From CAWJLE01 sp963843645 (GTDB taxonomy: Bacteria > Chloroflexota > Anaerolineae > DAOTYC01): a DNA stretch of 64,000 nucleotides. The notes beneath the pieces are model-generated. The model made no database searches. It was not told where the DNA came from and saw only the letters and a program-made list of their open reading frames with translations. The stretch's first letter is position 1, and each line of letters opens with the position of its first letter. A program made the translations under genes and the position numbers. Where the stretch lies: NCBI GenBank assembly GCA_963843645.1, contig CAWJLE010000003.1, positions 1,674,001 through 1,738,000 on the forward strand. The letters are read 5' to 3'. Below are positions 1 through 7,316 of the stretch, piece by piece.

Positions 1-2
1 CC

Positions 3-587
3 GACGAGCACATCGCACCGGCCGAAGCCCTCGGAAGGGCCCGGCGCGATGAACTCCAGTTCCGGATCGCAGAGAGAGTCAGGGAGACCTCGGAAAACCT
101 CGCGGAGCTAACCGGCGCCGACACTCTGAGCGGTCTAGGGTCGGACGTGGAAGCCGCCGAGATCGAGGCCGCCGTCGGCGCCATGGCACAGGACGACCGG
201 TACCAGGACATCAAGTCGGTGACGGCCTCCACGGGCGCCACCTACCTGTACTCCGAGAAGCATATCACCCGGAGCTACGCTCAGATCCTGGCCCGGGCCG
301 CGGCAAACGACCCATGCGCCACGATAGCCGCCACGGTGCGGGACGAATCGCGAATCTATCCCCGGCCAACCCAGACCCGTCTCTTCCGGGAGCCGGTCTT
401 CAACATCAGTCCCGAGGAGCTCGACGTCCACATCGCCCGCACACTCGCCCGACCCGAGTACGCCGACGTCAAAAAGATCGTCGCGTCGACAGGGGCGGTA
501 TACCTGTTCTCCGATTTGCACCTGGACGCGGATCAGGCTCTGGCGCTCGTCGAGTGGAACGAAGTAGGCCAGTTCAAGAATCCGTAG
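3..587 (+). CDS. Partial hypothetical protein with an internal duplication
   Basis: The reading frame is open to the left edge of the window, so the 5' end is missing; the internal GTG at 147 is not needed as a start. The visible 194 residues end at a TAG. The protein carries two tandem copies of a unit of about 45 residues: each has an acidic helix, then RYQDIKSV or EYADVKKI, then a near-identical core (TASTGATYLYS and VASTGAVYLFS). The repeated STGA-YL-S core suggests a duplicated fold with two equivalent sites or surfaces. I do not recognise the family. No signal peptide or membrane segment is visible in this part. The next gene, on the other strand, converges on it. Confidence 0.6.
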   Translation, partial: DEHIAPAEALGRARRDELQFRIAERVRETSENLAELTGADTLSGLGSDVEAAEIEAAVGAMAQDDRYQDIKSVTASTGATYLYSEKHITRSYAQILARAAANDPCATIAATVRDESRIYPRPTQTRLFREPVFNISPEELDVHIARTLARPEYADVKKIVASTGAVYLFSDLHLDADQALALVEWNEVGQFKNP

Positions 588-614
588 AAGCGAGCGCCGC
601 TTTGCGTCTGGTGC

Positions 615-1046
615 TCAACCATGACGCTTGCAGACGTCGTCCATGCCGCCGGTGCGGATGAATTCCAGGAACGCAGCCAGATCGGGGAAGATCTGCGTGG
701 ACAGGAAGCGAATCACCCAGTTGGCCGACAGCGGCGAGATAGTCCAGATGGGCTTGCCGGCCTGGTACGCCTGCCAGATCTCGATGGCGGTGCCCATGCT
801 GGCCTCCGGCACGTAAGCGATGAGGCCGTCCGCCGCTGCCGCGGCAGCAGCCTCTTCCAGCAGCGTCCGCCGGCCCATCTCCTCCTCGTAGGTTACGCTG
901 TTCGGATGCAGCTCAAACGGACAGAACAGCTCAGCCTCGGGGTAGCGGGCGTGCATCGCGGCGCGAATCGCTTCGCGATAGTCCTGGCTGTGGATACCGC
1001 GATCGGCCCTTGATCCCTGCATGATGCCGGCCAAGAAGATTCTCAA
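615..1046 (-). CDS. Nucleoside 2-deoxyribosyltransferase-like protein
   Basis: This 143-residue protein begins MRIFLAGIMQGS, the glycine-rich first strand and loop of the nucleoside 2-deoxyribosyltransferase family (PF05014, DPRTase-like fold). Near residue 100 it has ASMGTAIEIWQAYQAGKPI; the glutamate in GTAIEI sits where the family keeps its catalytic nucleophile, and AGKPI follows as usual. Family members cleave or exchange the N-glycosidic bond of (deoxy)nucleosides or nucleotides. Length is normal for a single-domain enzyme. Substrate cannot be read from the sequence, and it could equally be a nucleotide hydrolase of the same fold. It is cytoplasmic and apparently monocistronic, converging with the gene to its left. 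Confidence 0.75.
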   Translation of the reverse strand: MRIFLAGIMQGSRADRGIHSQDYREAIRAAMHARYPEAELFCPFELHPNSVTYEEEMGRRTLLEEAAAAAAADGLIAYVPEASMGTAIEIWQAYQAGKPIWTISPLSANWVIRFLSTQIFPDLAAFLEFIRTGGMDDVCKRHG

Positions 1047-1130
1047 AGCAGTCCTCCCACGTAAGTATTTGGGGGCAGGCTGAAGCCACGACTGTTATTG
1101 AAATGGCCGTCGATCGGGGGCGACCAAGGT

Positions 1131-1266
1131 CGCGGCTGGATTACGAAGCCCACCTGCGTGGGCTGACGACAGACTTCCGAAGTTTTGGGAACTTCCGAAG
1201 TCTGCGGCGAATATGCCTTCGTTGTCGTCGTCAGCCCGCGCAGGCGGGCTTCGTAATCCAGCCGCG
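1131..1266. repeat. Imperfect long inverted repeat, MITE- or REP-like
   Basis: Two arms of about 40 bp (1131-1170 and 1227-1266) are near-perfect reverse complements, sharing GGCTGGATTACGAAGCCC and TGGGCTGACGAC with a few C/T changes. Between the arms lie two copies of ACTTCCGAAGT in inverted order, the palindrome that recurs at 4440-4500. The structure would fold into a long hairpin. It lies in the spacer between two genes, has no coding capacity and looks like a dispersed non-autonomous repeat. Confidence 0.6.
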
Positions 1267-1319
1267 GCTTCAGCCGCCCCTCCGCCGCTACCCCTCACCC
1301 TTGAACGATGCTATCGCCG

Positions 1320-2024
1320 TCAATCCGCATCCAGCGCGCGGCGGAGCGAGTCGGGCTCGTCCGGTTCGCCCCGGAAAACGAGCCGCACTCGTTCGATCGA
1401 TCGCACCGCCCAGCCGAGCTCTTTCAAGACTTCGTCCGGTCGCCCGGCGGCCGCATTGCCGTTCGCCAACGTCATGCCGATGACGTGGCCGTCGTCTGCG
1501 ACGCCCACGAACCACAGGTCGCGAATCAGCGGCCGCAGATCGTACGCCCTCACGTGGCCCTTTACCTCACGCTCCCGGGGCAGGTGCTCCGCCGCCAGCA
1601 TCGCGGCCAATCCCTCGCGGACTGTGCCCTCCGTCAGGTCGGGCTCCAGCACGACCCGATACACGGCACACGCCATCTCCGCCTGGAGCGCCGGCGCTCG
1701 GACCGGCACCTCCGTCGCCGAGCGCGCGGCAAACCCTCTGGGAAGCTGACCGCGCACGCGCCGCAGCAGCTCCTCCGGCTCGAGCCGCTCGTCCAGCTCC
1801 ACGTCCATGATTTCCGCGCGGCCGGTCTGCCCCACCGCCAGGGCGGCGGCAAAGGTCAGCTTCGGCCGTGGATTGAAGCCGAACGAGTACGCAATGGGCA
1901 CCTCGGCCCGCCTCATGACTCGTTCCCAGGCGCGCATGACTGCCAGGTGAGCAACGTACTTCACCGGCTCGCCCTGCGAAAACACGACTCGAACACGTTG
2001 CACTGGAGCTTCCCGCTCGCTCAT
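1320..2024 (-). CDS. TIGR03936-family radical-SAM-linked protein (DUF2344)
   Basis: This 234-residue protein has the hallmarks of the DUF2344 / TIGR03936 family: an N-terminal RVVFSQGEPVKYVAHLAVM segment, then YSFGFNPRPKL and a MDVELDE strand. Members are found next to, or fused to, the TIGR03960 radical SAM protein. That partner is directly upstream here, and the two genes share a 4-bp ATGA overlap (2021-2024), so they are translationally coupled. The biochemical role of the pair is not established as far as I know; maturation or RNA modification has been suggested from context only. The start at 2024 is chosen because of the overlap. Confidence 0.85.
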   Translation of the reverse strand: MSEREAPVQRVRVVFSQGEPVKYVAHLAVMRAWERVMRRAEVPIAYSFGFNPRPKLTFAAALAVGQTGRAEIMDVELDERLEPEELLRRVRGQLPRGFAARSATEVPVRAPALQAEMACAVYRVVLEPDLTEGTVREGLAAMLAAEHLPREREVKGHVRAYDLRPLIRDLWFVGVADDGHVIGMTLANGNAAAGRPDEVLKELGWAVRSIERVRLVFRGEPDEPDSLRRALDAD

Positions 2025-3979
2025 TCCGCCTGCTCCCGGACGCGCGCATCGGGTCGCTCACCACACAGCGCCCGGCACGCTCGTCCCAGGTCCTCGCCCA
2101 GGGCGCCGACCGCGGGGTACGCAGCCGCAATGCCGCAGCTCATGCAGTGCTCGAGGCAGCTCGCAGACGTCTCGCCGCGCTGGCTCTTGGCCCACTCCCG
2201 CTTGAGAAAGGCCTCGCTCGCTCCCACGTCGATGCGCGCCCAGGGCAGCCGCTCGTCCAGAGAGCGGGCGCGCCGTGCGTAGAAATCCGGCTCGATCCCG
2301 GCCGCGGTGAAAGCGGCGCGCCACACCGCCGGCCGAAGGTAGTCGTTCCAGGCATCGAAGCGGGCCCCATCCTGCCAGGCGCGGTAAATCACCTCACTCA
2401 CTCGCCTGTCGCCGCGAGCCAGCGCCGCCTCCAGCAAGCTGGACTCCGGATCGTGCCAGCTCACCGCCAGTCCTTTGCCACGGATCCGGTCGCGCAGGAT
2501 ACCCTGCCGTCGCACGATCGATCCCTCATCGAGCAGCGGCATCCACTGGAACGGCGTGAACGGTTTCGGCACCAGCGTCGACACACTTACGCTGACCTCC
2601 ACCGCGCGCCCCGCGGCTCGACGCCCGACGTCCAGCACCCGTCGTGCCAGATGGGCAATCGATTCGATGTCCTCGTCCGTCTCCGTGGGCAGTCCCATCA
2701 TGAAGTACAGCTTGATGCGCCGCCAGCCGGTACTGAACGCGGCTTGAGCGGTGTTCAGTACGTCCTCATCGGTCACGCCCTTGTTGATGACGTCTCGCAG
2801 ACGCTGGCTGCCCGCCTCGGGGGCGAACGTCAGCCCCGTCTTTCGCCGTTCTTGCGTGAGCGCCGCCAATCGCACCGAGAAAGAGTCGATGCGCAGTGAC
2901 GGCAGCGAGAACGAAATCTGTTGGCGCCGATGCCGCGCCAGAAGCTCCCCGAGCAGGACGTCGATGTCGGTGTAATCCGTGCTGCTCAGGGCGACCAGCG
3001 CGACCTCCTCGTGGCCGGTGTTGCGGAGCAGCGCATCGACGGCCGCCAGCACCTCGGGCAGCGGCCTCTCACGCACCGGCCGGTAGACCACCCCCGCGTG
3101 GCAGAACCGGCAGCCGTGGCCGCAGCCGCGTTGGATTTCCAGGCTGGCCCGATCGTGGACGACCTGAATGTAGGGCACGACGGGGTGCACGGGCGGCGGG
3201 GGCAACACGGGCACGATCCGCCGGCGGATCCTTGCCGGGACGTCCGGCGTCGTGGGGGTCAGGTCCACCAGGGTGCCGTCGTCGTTGTAGCTCGGCGCGT
3301 ACAGCGATGGCACGTAAATACCCGGGACCTGCGCCGCCTCACGGAGAAATTCGATGCGCGAGGACGCGGCCCCGCCCTTCCATCGCCGGTACGTGTCCAT
3401 CAGCTCAAGCGTCACTTCTTCGCCCTCCCCGATGACGAACAGATCGAAGAAATCGGCCATCGGCTCGGGGTTGTAAGTCATGCTGCCGCCGCCGATCACG
3501 AGTGGATGCCGCTCGTCGCGCTCGCGCGCTCGAACGGGGAGGCCGGCCAGATCCAGCATGTTGAGCACGTTGCTGTAATTCAGTTCGTACGCGAGCGAGA
3601 ATCCGATCCAGTCGAACGCCTTCAACGGCCGTCGCGATTCCAGGCAGTAGAGCGGCAGGCCCACTGCGCGCATGGCCCGCTCCAAATCGGTCCAGGGCGC
3701 GAACACACGCTCCGCCAAGACGTCCGGCTGATCGTTCAAGAGCTCGTACAGGATGGACAGTCCCATGTTGGACATCCCGACCTCGTACACGTCGGGATAG
3801 GCCAGGGCGACGCGAATGGGCACCCGCCGCCAGTCTTTCAGCACACTGTTCCACTCGCCTCCGGTGTAGCGCGCGGGCTGCTCCACGCCCGGCAGGAGCC
3901 GGTCGAGCAAGACGCCGTCCACCGGCGCGGGAATCTCCCCGGGACTGACGTTAATATCGATTGGATTCAATGTCGGCAA
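2021..3979 (-). CDS. B12-binding/radical SAM protein, TIGR03960 family
   Basis: The protein of about 650 residues has an N-terminal cobalamin-binding-like part (RVALAYPDVYEVGMSNMG) and a radical SAM core with the 4Fe-4S motif CGHGCRFC (CxxxCxxC) preceded by SLEIQRG. A cysteine cluster CLEHCMSC lies near the C-terminus. This is the large member of the TIGR03960/TIGR03936 pair. The open frame runs upstream to 4237, but that part overlaps yjbQ out of frame and has no conserved content. I therefore place the start at TTG 3979, 13 bases after the yjbQ stop; TTG 3970 is also possible. Three genes (yjbQ, this one, DUF2344) form one minus-strand operon. Confidence 0.85.
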   Translation of the reverse strand: MPTLNPIDINVSPGEIPAPVDGVLLDRLLPGVEQPARYTGGEWNSVLKDWRRVPIRVALAYPDVYEVGMSNMGLSILYELLNDQPDVLAERVFAPWTDLERAMRAVGLPLYCLESRRPLKAFDWIGFSLAYELNYSNVLNMLDLAGLPVRARERDERHPLVIGGGSMTYNPEPMADFFDLFVIGEGEEVTLELMDTYRRWKGGAASSRIEFLREAAQVPGIYVPSLYAPSYNDDGTLVDLTPTTPDVPARIRRRIVPVLPPPPVHPVVPYIQVVHDRASLEIQRGCGHGCRFCHAGVVYRPVRERPLPEVLAAVDALLRNTGHEEVALVALSSTDYTDIDVLLGELLARHRRQQISFSLPSLRIDSFSVRLAALTQERRKTGLTFAPEAGSQRLRDVINKGVTDEDVLNTAQAAFSTGWRRIKLYFMMGLPTETDEDIESIAHLARRVLDVGRRAAGRAVEVSVSVSTLVPKPFTPFQWMPLLDEGSIVRRQGILRDRIRGKGLAVSWHDPESSLLEAALARGDRRVSEVIYRAWQDGARFDAWNDYLRPAVWRAAFTAAGIEPDFYARRARSLDERLPWARIDVGASEAFLKREWAKSQRGETSASCLEHCMSCGIAAAYPAVGALGEDLGRACRALCGERPDARVREQAE

Positions 3980-3992
3980 TCGCTTTCTCGGC

Positions 3993-4391
3993 TCAGTCGG
4001 AATGGACCTTGACGAGGACGCGCCGTGGCCGGGGGCCGTCGAATTCGGCCAGGTAAATGCCCTGCCAGGTTCCCAGCACGAGGCGCCCACCCTCGACCAA
4101 TACGGTCGCGCTGAAACCCATGAGGCTCGCTTTGATGTGCGCGTCGGAGTTGCCCTCCGAATGGCGGTAGCCGCCGTCGCTCGGAACGAGCTTCGCCAGG
4201 TGGCCCAGCACGTCTTGCTGCACCGTCGGGTCGGCATTCTCGTTGATTGTCACGCCTGCAGTGGTGTGCGGCACGTAGACGATGCACTCACCACTTTCCG
4301 CGCCGGATTCGTCCACGGCCTCTTGGACGCGTGTGGTTATGTCGACCAGCTCGGCACGGTGGGACGTTCGGACGTTGAGTGTGTGGATCAT
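3993..4391 (-). CDS. yjbQ: YjbQ family protein (UPF0047)
   Basis: This 132-residue protein matches the YjbQ/UPF0047 family in length and motifs: VPHTTAGVTINENADP near residue 45 and GTWQGIYLAEFDGPR at the C-terminus. The family forms a compact trimeric barrel and has been linked to secondary thiamine-phosphate synthase activity; its physiological role is unsettled. A Shine-Dalgarno-like GGAAGGAG lies just upstream of the ATG at 4391. It is the first gene of the operon with the TIGR03960/TIGR03936 pair. Confidence 0.85.
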   Translation of the reverse strand: MIHTLNVRTSHRAELVDITTRVQEAVDESGAESGECIVYVPHTTAGVTINENADPTVQQDVLGHLAKLVPSDGGYRHSEGNSDAHIKASLMGFSATVLVEGGRLVLGTWQGIYLAEFDGPRPRRVLVKVHSD

Positions 4392-4439
4392 GAAGCGCTC
4401 CTTCCCAGTTTCGTCGAGGTCCCATTATAACACGACCGG

Positions 4440-4502
4440 CGAGACTTCCGAAGTTCTATAAGCAGGCAGACTTCCAAAGTTTCATAACTTCGGAAGTCTG
4501 AA
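4440..4502. repeat. ACTTCCGAAGT palindromic repeat cluster
   Basis: The spacer upstream of yjbQ contains AGACTTCCGAAGTT, a variant AGACTTCCAAAGTT and the inverse AACTTCGGAAGTCT within 60 bp. The outer copies can pair as a hairpin. The same sequence sits inside the inverted repeat at 1131-1266, so it is a dispersed family in this genome rather than a single operator. Confidence 0.6.
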
Positions 4503-4554
4503 GCATCCGCGGGTATATCTCAGTCGTTGGGCGAGACCCCGGTCCTCACCCGAC

Positions 4555-4583
4555 TTGACTTTTTTCGCAAGTGCTGGTAATAT
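4555..4583 (+). promoter_or_regulatory. Sigma-70-type promoter of tRNA-Glu
   Basis: TTGACT (4555-4560), a 17-bp spacer and TAATAT (4578-4583) lie 21 bp upstream of the tRNA. Confidence 0.7.
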
Positions 4584-4604
4584 CACGCGCGTTGTACCCC
4601 CCAT

Positions 4605-4680
4605 GGCGCATTCGTCTAGAGGCCCAGGACGCGGCCCTCTCAAGGCTGAAACAAGGGTTCGAATCCCTTATGCGCCACCA
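4605..4680 (+). tRNA. tRNA-Glu (anticodon CTC)
   Basis: The 76-nt sequence folds as a canonical tRNA. The acceptor stem GGCGCAT pairs with ATGCGCC. The anticodon arm is CGGCC-CTCTCAA-GGCTG with anticodon CTC. The T arm is AAGGG-TTCGAAT-CCCTT. The discriminator A is followed by an encoded CCA. The CTC anticodon reads GAG, suiting a GC-rich genome. All stems are intact, unlike the tRNA-Arg at 34818. Confidence 0.95.
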
Positions 4681-4684
4681 CGAT

Positions 4685-4727
4685 CCGGCCCGGTCAGTGA
4701 ACGCTGACCGGGCCGCGTTGTTTTTTG
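4685..4727 (+). terminator. Rho-independent terminator after tRNA-Glu
   Basis: CGGCCCGGTCAG and CTGACCGGGCCG form a 12-bp GC-rich stem with a short loop, followed by a run of six T. It ends the tRNA transcript. The TATAAT at 4739-4744 just downstream probably starts the peroxiredoxin transcript. Confidence 0.85.
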
Positions 4728-4811
4728 CCTCCTTGTGGTATAATCCCTGCTAGAGAGTGTGGCGTTTCGTAATCTAACAATACTGGCCACGTCACAGCCA
4801 AGGAGGACGAA

Positions 4812-5276
4812 ATGGCAGTCAACATAGGCGACACCGCACCGGACTTCGAGCTGCCCTCAGATGAAGAAAAATCGGTAAAGCTGTCCGACTTCCGTGGGAA
4901 GAAGGTCATCCTCTACTTCTACCCTGAAGCCGGGACCAGCGGCTGAACGGAGCAAGCGATCGGATTCCGTGATGGATCCTCAATTCTCCAGCAGCACAAC
5001 ACCGTCGTCGTCGGCGTCAGCCCGGACCCTATCCAGAAGCTTCAGAAATTCCGCACCAAACACCAGCTGAATTTCACCCTCCTGTCGGATCTCGACCACA
5101 AAGTGGCCGAAATCTACGGTGTGTGGGGCGAGAAACAGAGCTACGGCCGGACCTACATGGGCATCTACCGCAGCCACTTCGTTCTCGACGAGCAGGGCAA
5201 GGTGCTGGATGCCCAGATTAAAGTAACCCCTTCGGAGAGCATCAAAAGAGCGTTCGAGGCCTGCTGTCCGAAGTAG
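4812..5276 (+). CDS. bcp: Bcp/PrxQ-type peroxiredoxin, probable selenoprotein (Sec45)
   Basis: Reading from ATG 4812 (strong AAGGAGG Shine-Dalgarno) gives a full-length 154-residue Bcp/PrxQ peroxiredoxin, provided the in-frame TGA at 4944-4946 is translated. The N-terminal part VNIGDTAPDFELP...FRGKKVILYFYP and the C-terminal part GFRDG...LLSDLDHKVAEIYGVWGEK are both typical. TGA is codon 45, exactly where the family has its peroxidatic cysteine (TPGCT in E. coli Bcp, TSG-TGA-T here). Position 50, the usual resolving cysteine, is Ile. Two vicinal cysteines lie at the C-terminus (EACCPK). A hairpin with a bulged U and an apical GU loop follows the TGA. Together this argues for selenocysteine. 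The enzyme would reduce hydroperoxides in the cytoplasm. The alternative is a single miscalled base (TGC or TGT read as TGA). Confidence 0.8.
4947..4979 (+). promoter_or_regulatory. Candidate bacterial SECIS hairpin
   Basis: Directly 3' of the in-frame TGA, GGAT-T-CC (4962-4968) and GGATCC (4974-4979) pair around the loop GTGAT. This gives a stem with one bulged U on its 5' side and an apical loop that begins GU, 22 nt from the UGA. The spacing, bulged U and GU loop resemble the E. coli fdhF element recognised by SelB. The upper stem is only 2 bp, which is weak. A 5-bp ACGGA/TCCGT stem (4947-4951 with 4966-4970) is a competing fold. Confidence 0.45.
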
Positions 5277-5290
5277 TGACATTCCGACTC

Positions 5291-5328
5291 GAGAGAACGG
5301 GGCGATCGATGGATCGCCCCGTTCTCTC
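5291..5328. terminator. Bidirectional hairpin terminator between convergent genes
   Basis: GAGAGAACGGGGCGATC (5291-5307) and its exact reverse complement (5312-5328) form a perfect 17-bp stem with a 4-nt loop. It lies between the convergent peroxiredoxin and pentapeptide-repeat genes. There is no strong T run on either side. Confidence 0.7.
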
Positions 5329-5358
5329 TACCAGGACCGGCGTAATATCGAGGTGGTC

Positions 5359-7116
5359 CTATTTGATGATGCCGGTGACGGAGAGCAGGCCGATCGGCAC
5401 CAGCACCCATCCCAGCAGTGCGTGGATTCGCACGTAGTGACGAGCCAGGCGACGCTCCGGCCGCGGCTCCCATTGGTTCGCCACCTGCAGGTCCAGGAAG
5501 GGCAGGAAGAGGTCCAGGCTGTACCAGAACGCCCAGTAGTCGGTGACAGGCACCGTTCGTCCACGCGGACGCATGCCACTCTTGCGCCGGAAAATCACCC
5601 AACCGGCGACGATGACGAATGCCCCCCACAACAACGCCCGCCCCGGTCCGCGTCCGTACAGGACGAACCCATCCAGGAACCCATTCCACCACCAGTCGAT
5701 GGACAACCAGGTCAGGTTCTCGGCCCGCTCTCGACGACGTTGCGCCACGTAGGCGCGGTTCGCCCACGCGACGTCACCTTGTTGCCGAAAATAGGCCTCC
5801 AGTTCGGCGTAGACCTGCGTGCTGTACGCCGAGTTGTTTGTCAGCGCCAGAAGCTCCGCGCGGGGATCGGAGCTTTGCTCCACGCTCAGCAACTGGTACG
5901 TCGTGCCGTTGAGCCGGAACTGCGCCGGCTGCTCGGGCCACACCACGTCGTGCAGCGTCAGCGCGAGAAAGCTGCTGTGTTCCAGATCTGCGCTGCTCTG
6001 AACCTGGAGACGCCCGAGGTAGGCAACTCCTGCGACGCGAATCGAAGTGGCGACCAGCTCGCGCAGCCTCAAGTCTTCCAGGCGCAGATCGCGCCTCACC
6101 ACCGTGCGCGAAAGATCGAGCAACGGCGTGGGCGGAGCAGCGCCTTTTTGCGCGCCGCTCACAAACAGATCCAGGAAGGTGGCATCGGCCATCGATGTGG
6201 GCCCGGCAAAAGCCACATTGCGGAAGTAGGCTGCGTTATCCACCTTCATACCTTTGAACATCGCCGTCTGTTGCGCGTGCTCGAATCGCGTCTCGTCCGC
6301 CCAGAACTGCCCGCCCACGCTCGCGCCCCGAAAATCAGTCGGCCCGGCGAATAGGGCTTTGTTGAACCACGCAATGTTGCCCACTTTCAGCCCATTGAAA
6401 TTCGCCGCGTGTTCCGGATCGCTGAACTGCGCGGCTTCGGCCTGGAACTGGCCGCCCACGTCCGCCGTGACGAACGTGACCGGGCCGGCGAAGACCGCGT
6501 GGTTGAAGAGCGCCGCCCCGCCGATCTTCAGCCCGTCGAAGACGGCGCCCACGGACGTCTCCGCAAAATGAGCCCCATCCGCCTGGAACTGGCCCGCGAT
6601 CTCCGCATTCATGAAGGCCACGGGGCCGGCGAAGGTCGCATCCTTCACGACGATGCTGCCGTCCGTCTTCAGCCGGTTGAAGCTTGCGCCCAGGAACGCA
6701 CTGCCCGCCAGCGAGAGGTCTCGCTTCCAACGGCTCTGGCTCAGATTCAGCTCGCCTTCGAAACGGCACTGCTCCAGGCGAACCTCGCTATCGACTTCCA
6801 CGTTTTCCAGATCGATGGGTCCGACGAAGACCGCGTGTTGGATGCGGACGCCGTGGCGGGGTATCTTGGCGTCAGGACGCGTTCCGCTCAGCAAGTCCTC
6901 GATGAGCGCGGCTCCAAGCGTCCGGTCCGCTTCGTCGGGGAAGCGCAAGTCCAGGTCCGCCGCCTGACCCGCGTTCACCTGCTCGACGACCCATGCCTCA
7001 GCCGTAGGATTGGGGCCCGAGGCAGCCACGCCCGTGACGCAGCCCGCCAGCCACACCACCACGCAGATCGTCGCTCTCCATAGACCTCGCCGCAGCTTCG
7101 CCCTCGGTTCGCCCAT
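5359..7116 (-). CDS. Pentapeptide-repeat-like membrane protein
   Basis: From ATG 7116 (GGGGGA upstream) the protein has 585 residues. It starts with a basic stretch and a hydrophobic segment ending VWLAGCVTGVAA, an N-terminal signal or anchor. The middle holds at least four copies of a unit of about 42 residues, F-x-GLKVG--A-FN-A-FAGPV-F--A-VGGQF-A--A-F, consistent with a right-handed beta-helix of the pentapeptide-repeat type. A region of about 90 residues (SAYSTQVYAELEAYFRQQGD) then leads to two hydrophobic segments (LLWGAFVIVAGWVIF; WVLVPIGLLSVTGII). It is probably an envelope protein whose beta-helix lies outside the membrane. Function is unknown. The in-frame ATG-like codon at 7185 is less likely as a start. 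Confidence 0.75.
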   Translation of the reverse strand: MGEPRAKLRRGLWRATICVVVWLAGCVTGVAASGPNPTAEAWVVEQVNAGQAADLDLRFPDEADRTLGAALIEDLLSGTRPDAKIPRHGVRIQHAVFVGPIDLENVEVDSEVRLEQCRFEGELNLSQSRWKRDLSLAGSAFLGASFNRLKTDGSIVVKDATFAGPVAFMNAEIAGQFQADGAHFAETSVGAVFDGLKIGGAALFNHAVFAGPVTFVTADVGGQFQAEAAQFSDPEHAANFNGLKVGNIAWFNKALFAGPTDFRGASVGGQFWADETRFEHAQQTAMFKGMKVDNAAYFRNVAFAGPTSMADATFLDLFVSGAQKGAAPPTPLLDLSRTVVRRDLRLEDLRLRELVATSIRVAGVAYLGRLQVQSSADLEHSSFLALTLHDVVWPEQPAQFRLNGTTYQLLSVEQSSDPRAELLALTNNSAYSTQVYAELEAYFRQQGDVAWANRAYVAQRRRERAENLTWLSIDWWWNGFLDGFVLYGRGPGRALLWGAFVIVAGWVIFRRKSGMRPRGRTVPVTDYWAFWYSLDLFLPFLDLQVANQWEPRPERRLARHYVRIHALLGWVLVPIGLLSVTGIIK

Positions 7117-7234
7117 GCGATCCCCCCTGAGAAGGTGCGCGCCGAATCCTCGCTTTAGATGCCATCCATAAAGGTCGATGGTCACAAGTATAACACAACG
7201 AAATCAGCTTTTACGAATTTGTCCCTAGGCGCGG

Positions 7235-7240
7235 TATAAT
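7235..7240 (+). promoter_or_regulatory. -10 element for the membrane protein gene at 7317
   Basis: GCGGTATAATGCG gives a perfect TATAAT 77 bp before the chosen start. No good -35 hexamer is seen at the standard distance. Confidence 0.4.
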
Positions 7241-7316
7241 GCGTTTGTCACGTGCACAACGCCCATTCGGTCGGGGGACCGCCCCGCTCCGCGAGCCGAC
7301 ACCAGGGAGATCAGCG

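Noticed and set aside
4980..5282. Minus-strand 100-codon frame over the peroxiredoxin
   Set aside because: It is only open because the peroxiredoxin frame is GC-biased; the plus strand carries the Bcp motifs and the ribosome site.
5353..6354. Long plus-strand frames opposite the pentapeptide-repeat gene
   Set aside because: The minus strand shows regular FAGP/GGQF repeats; the plus-strand products are Arg/Pro-rich shadows.
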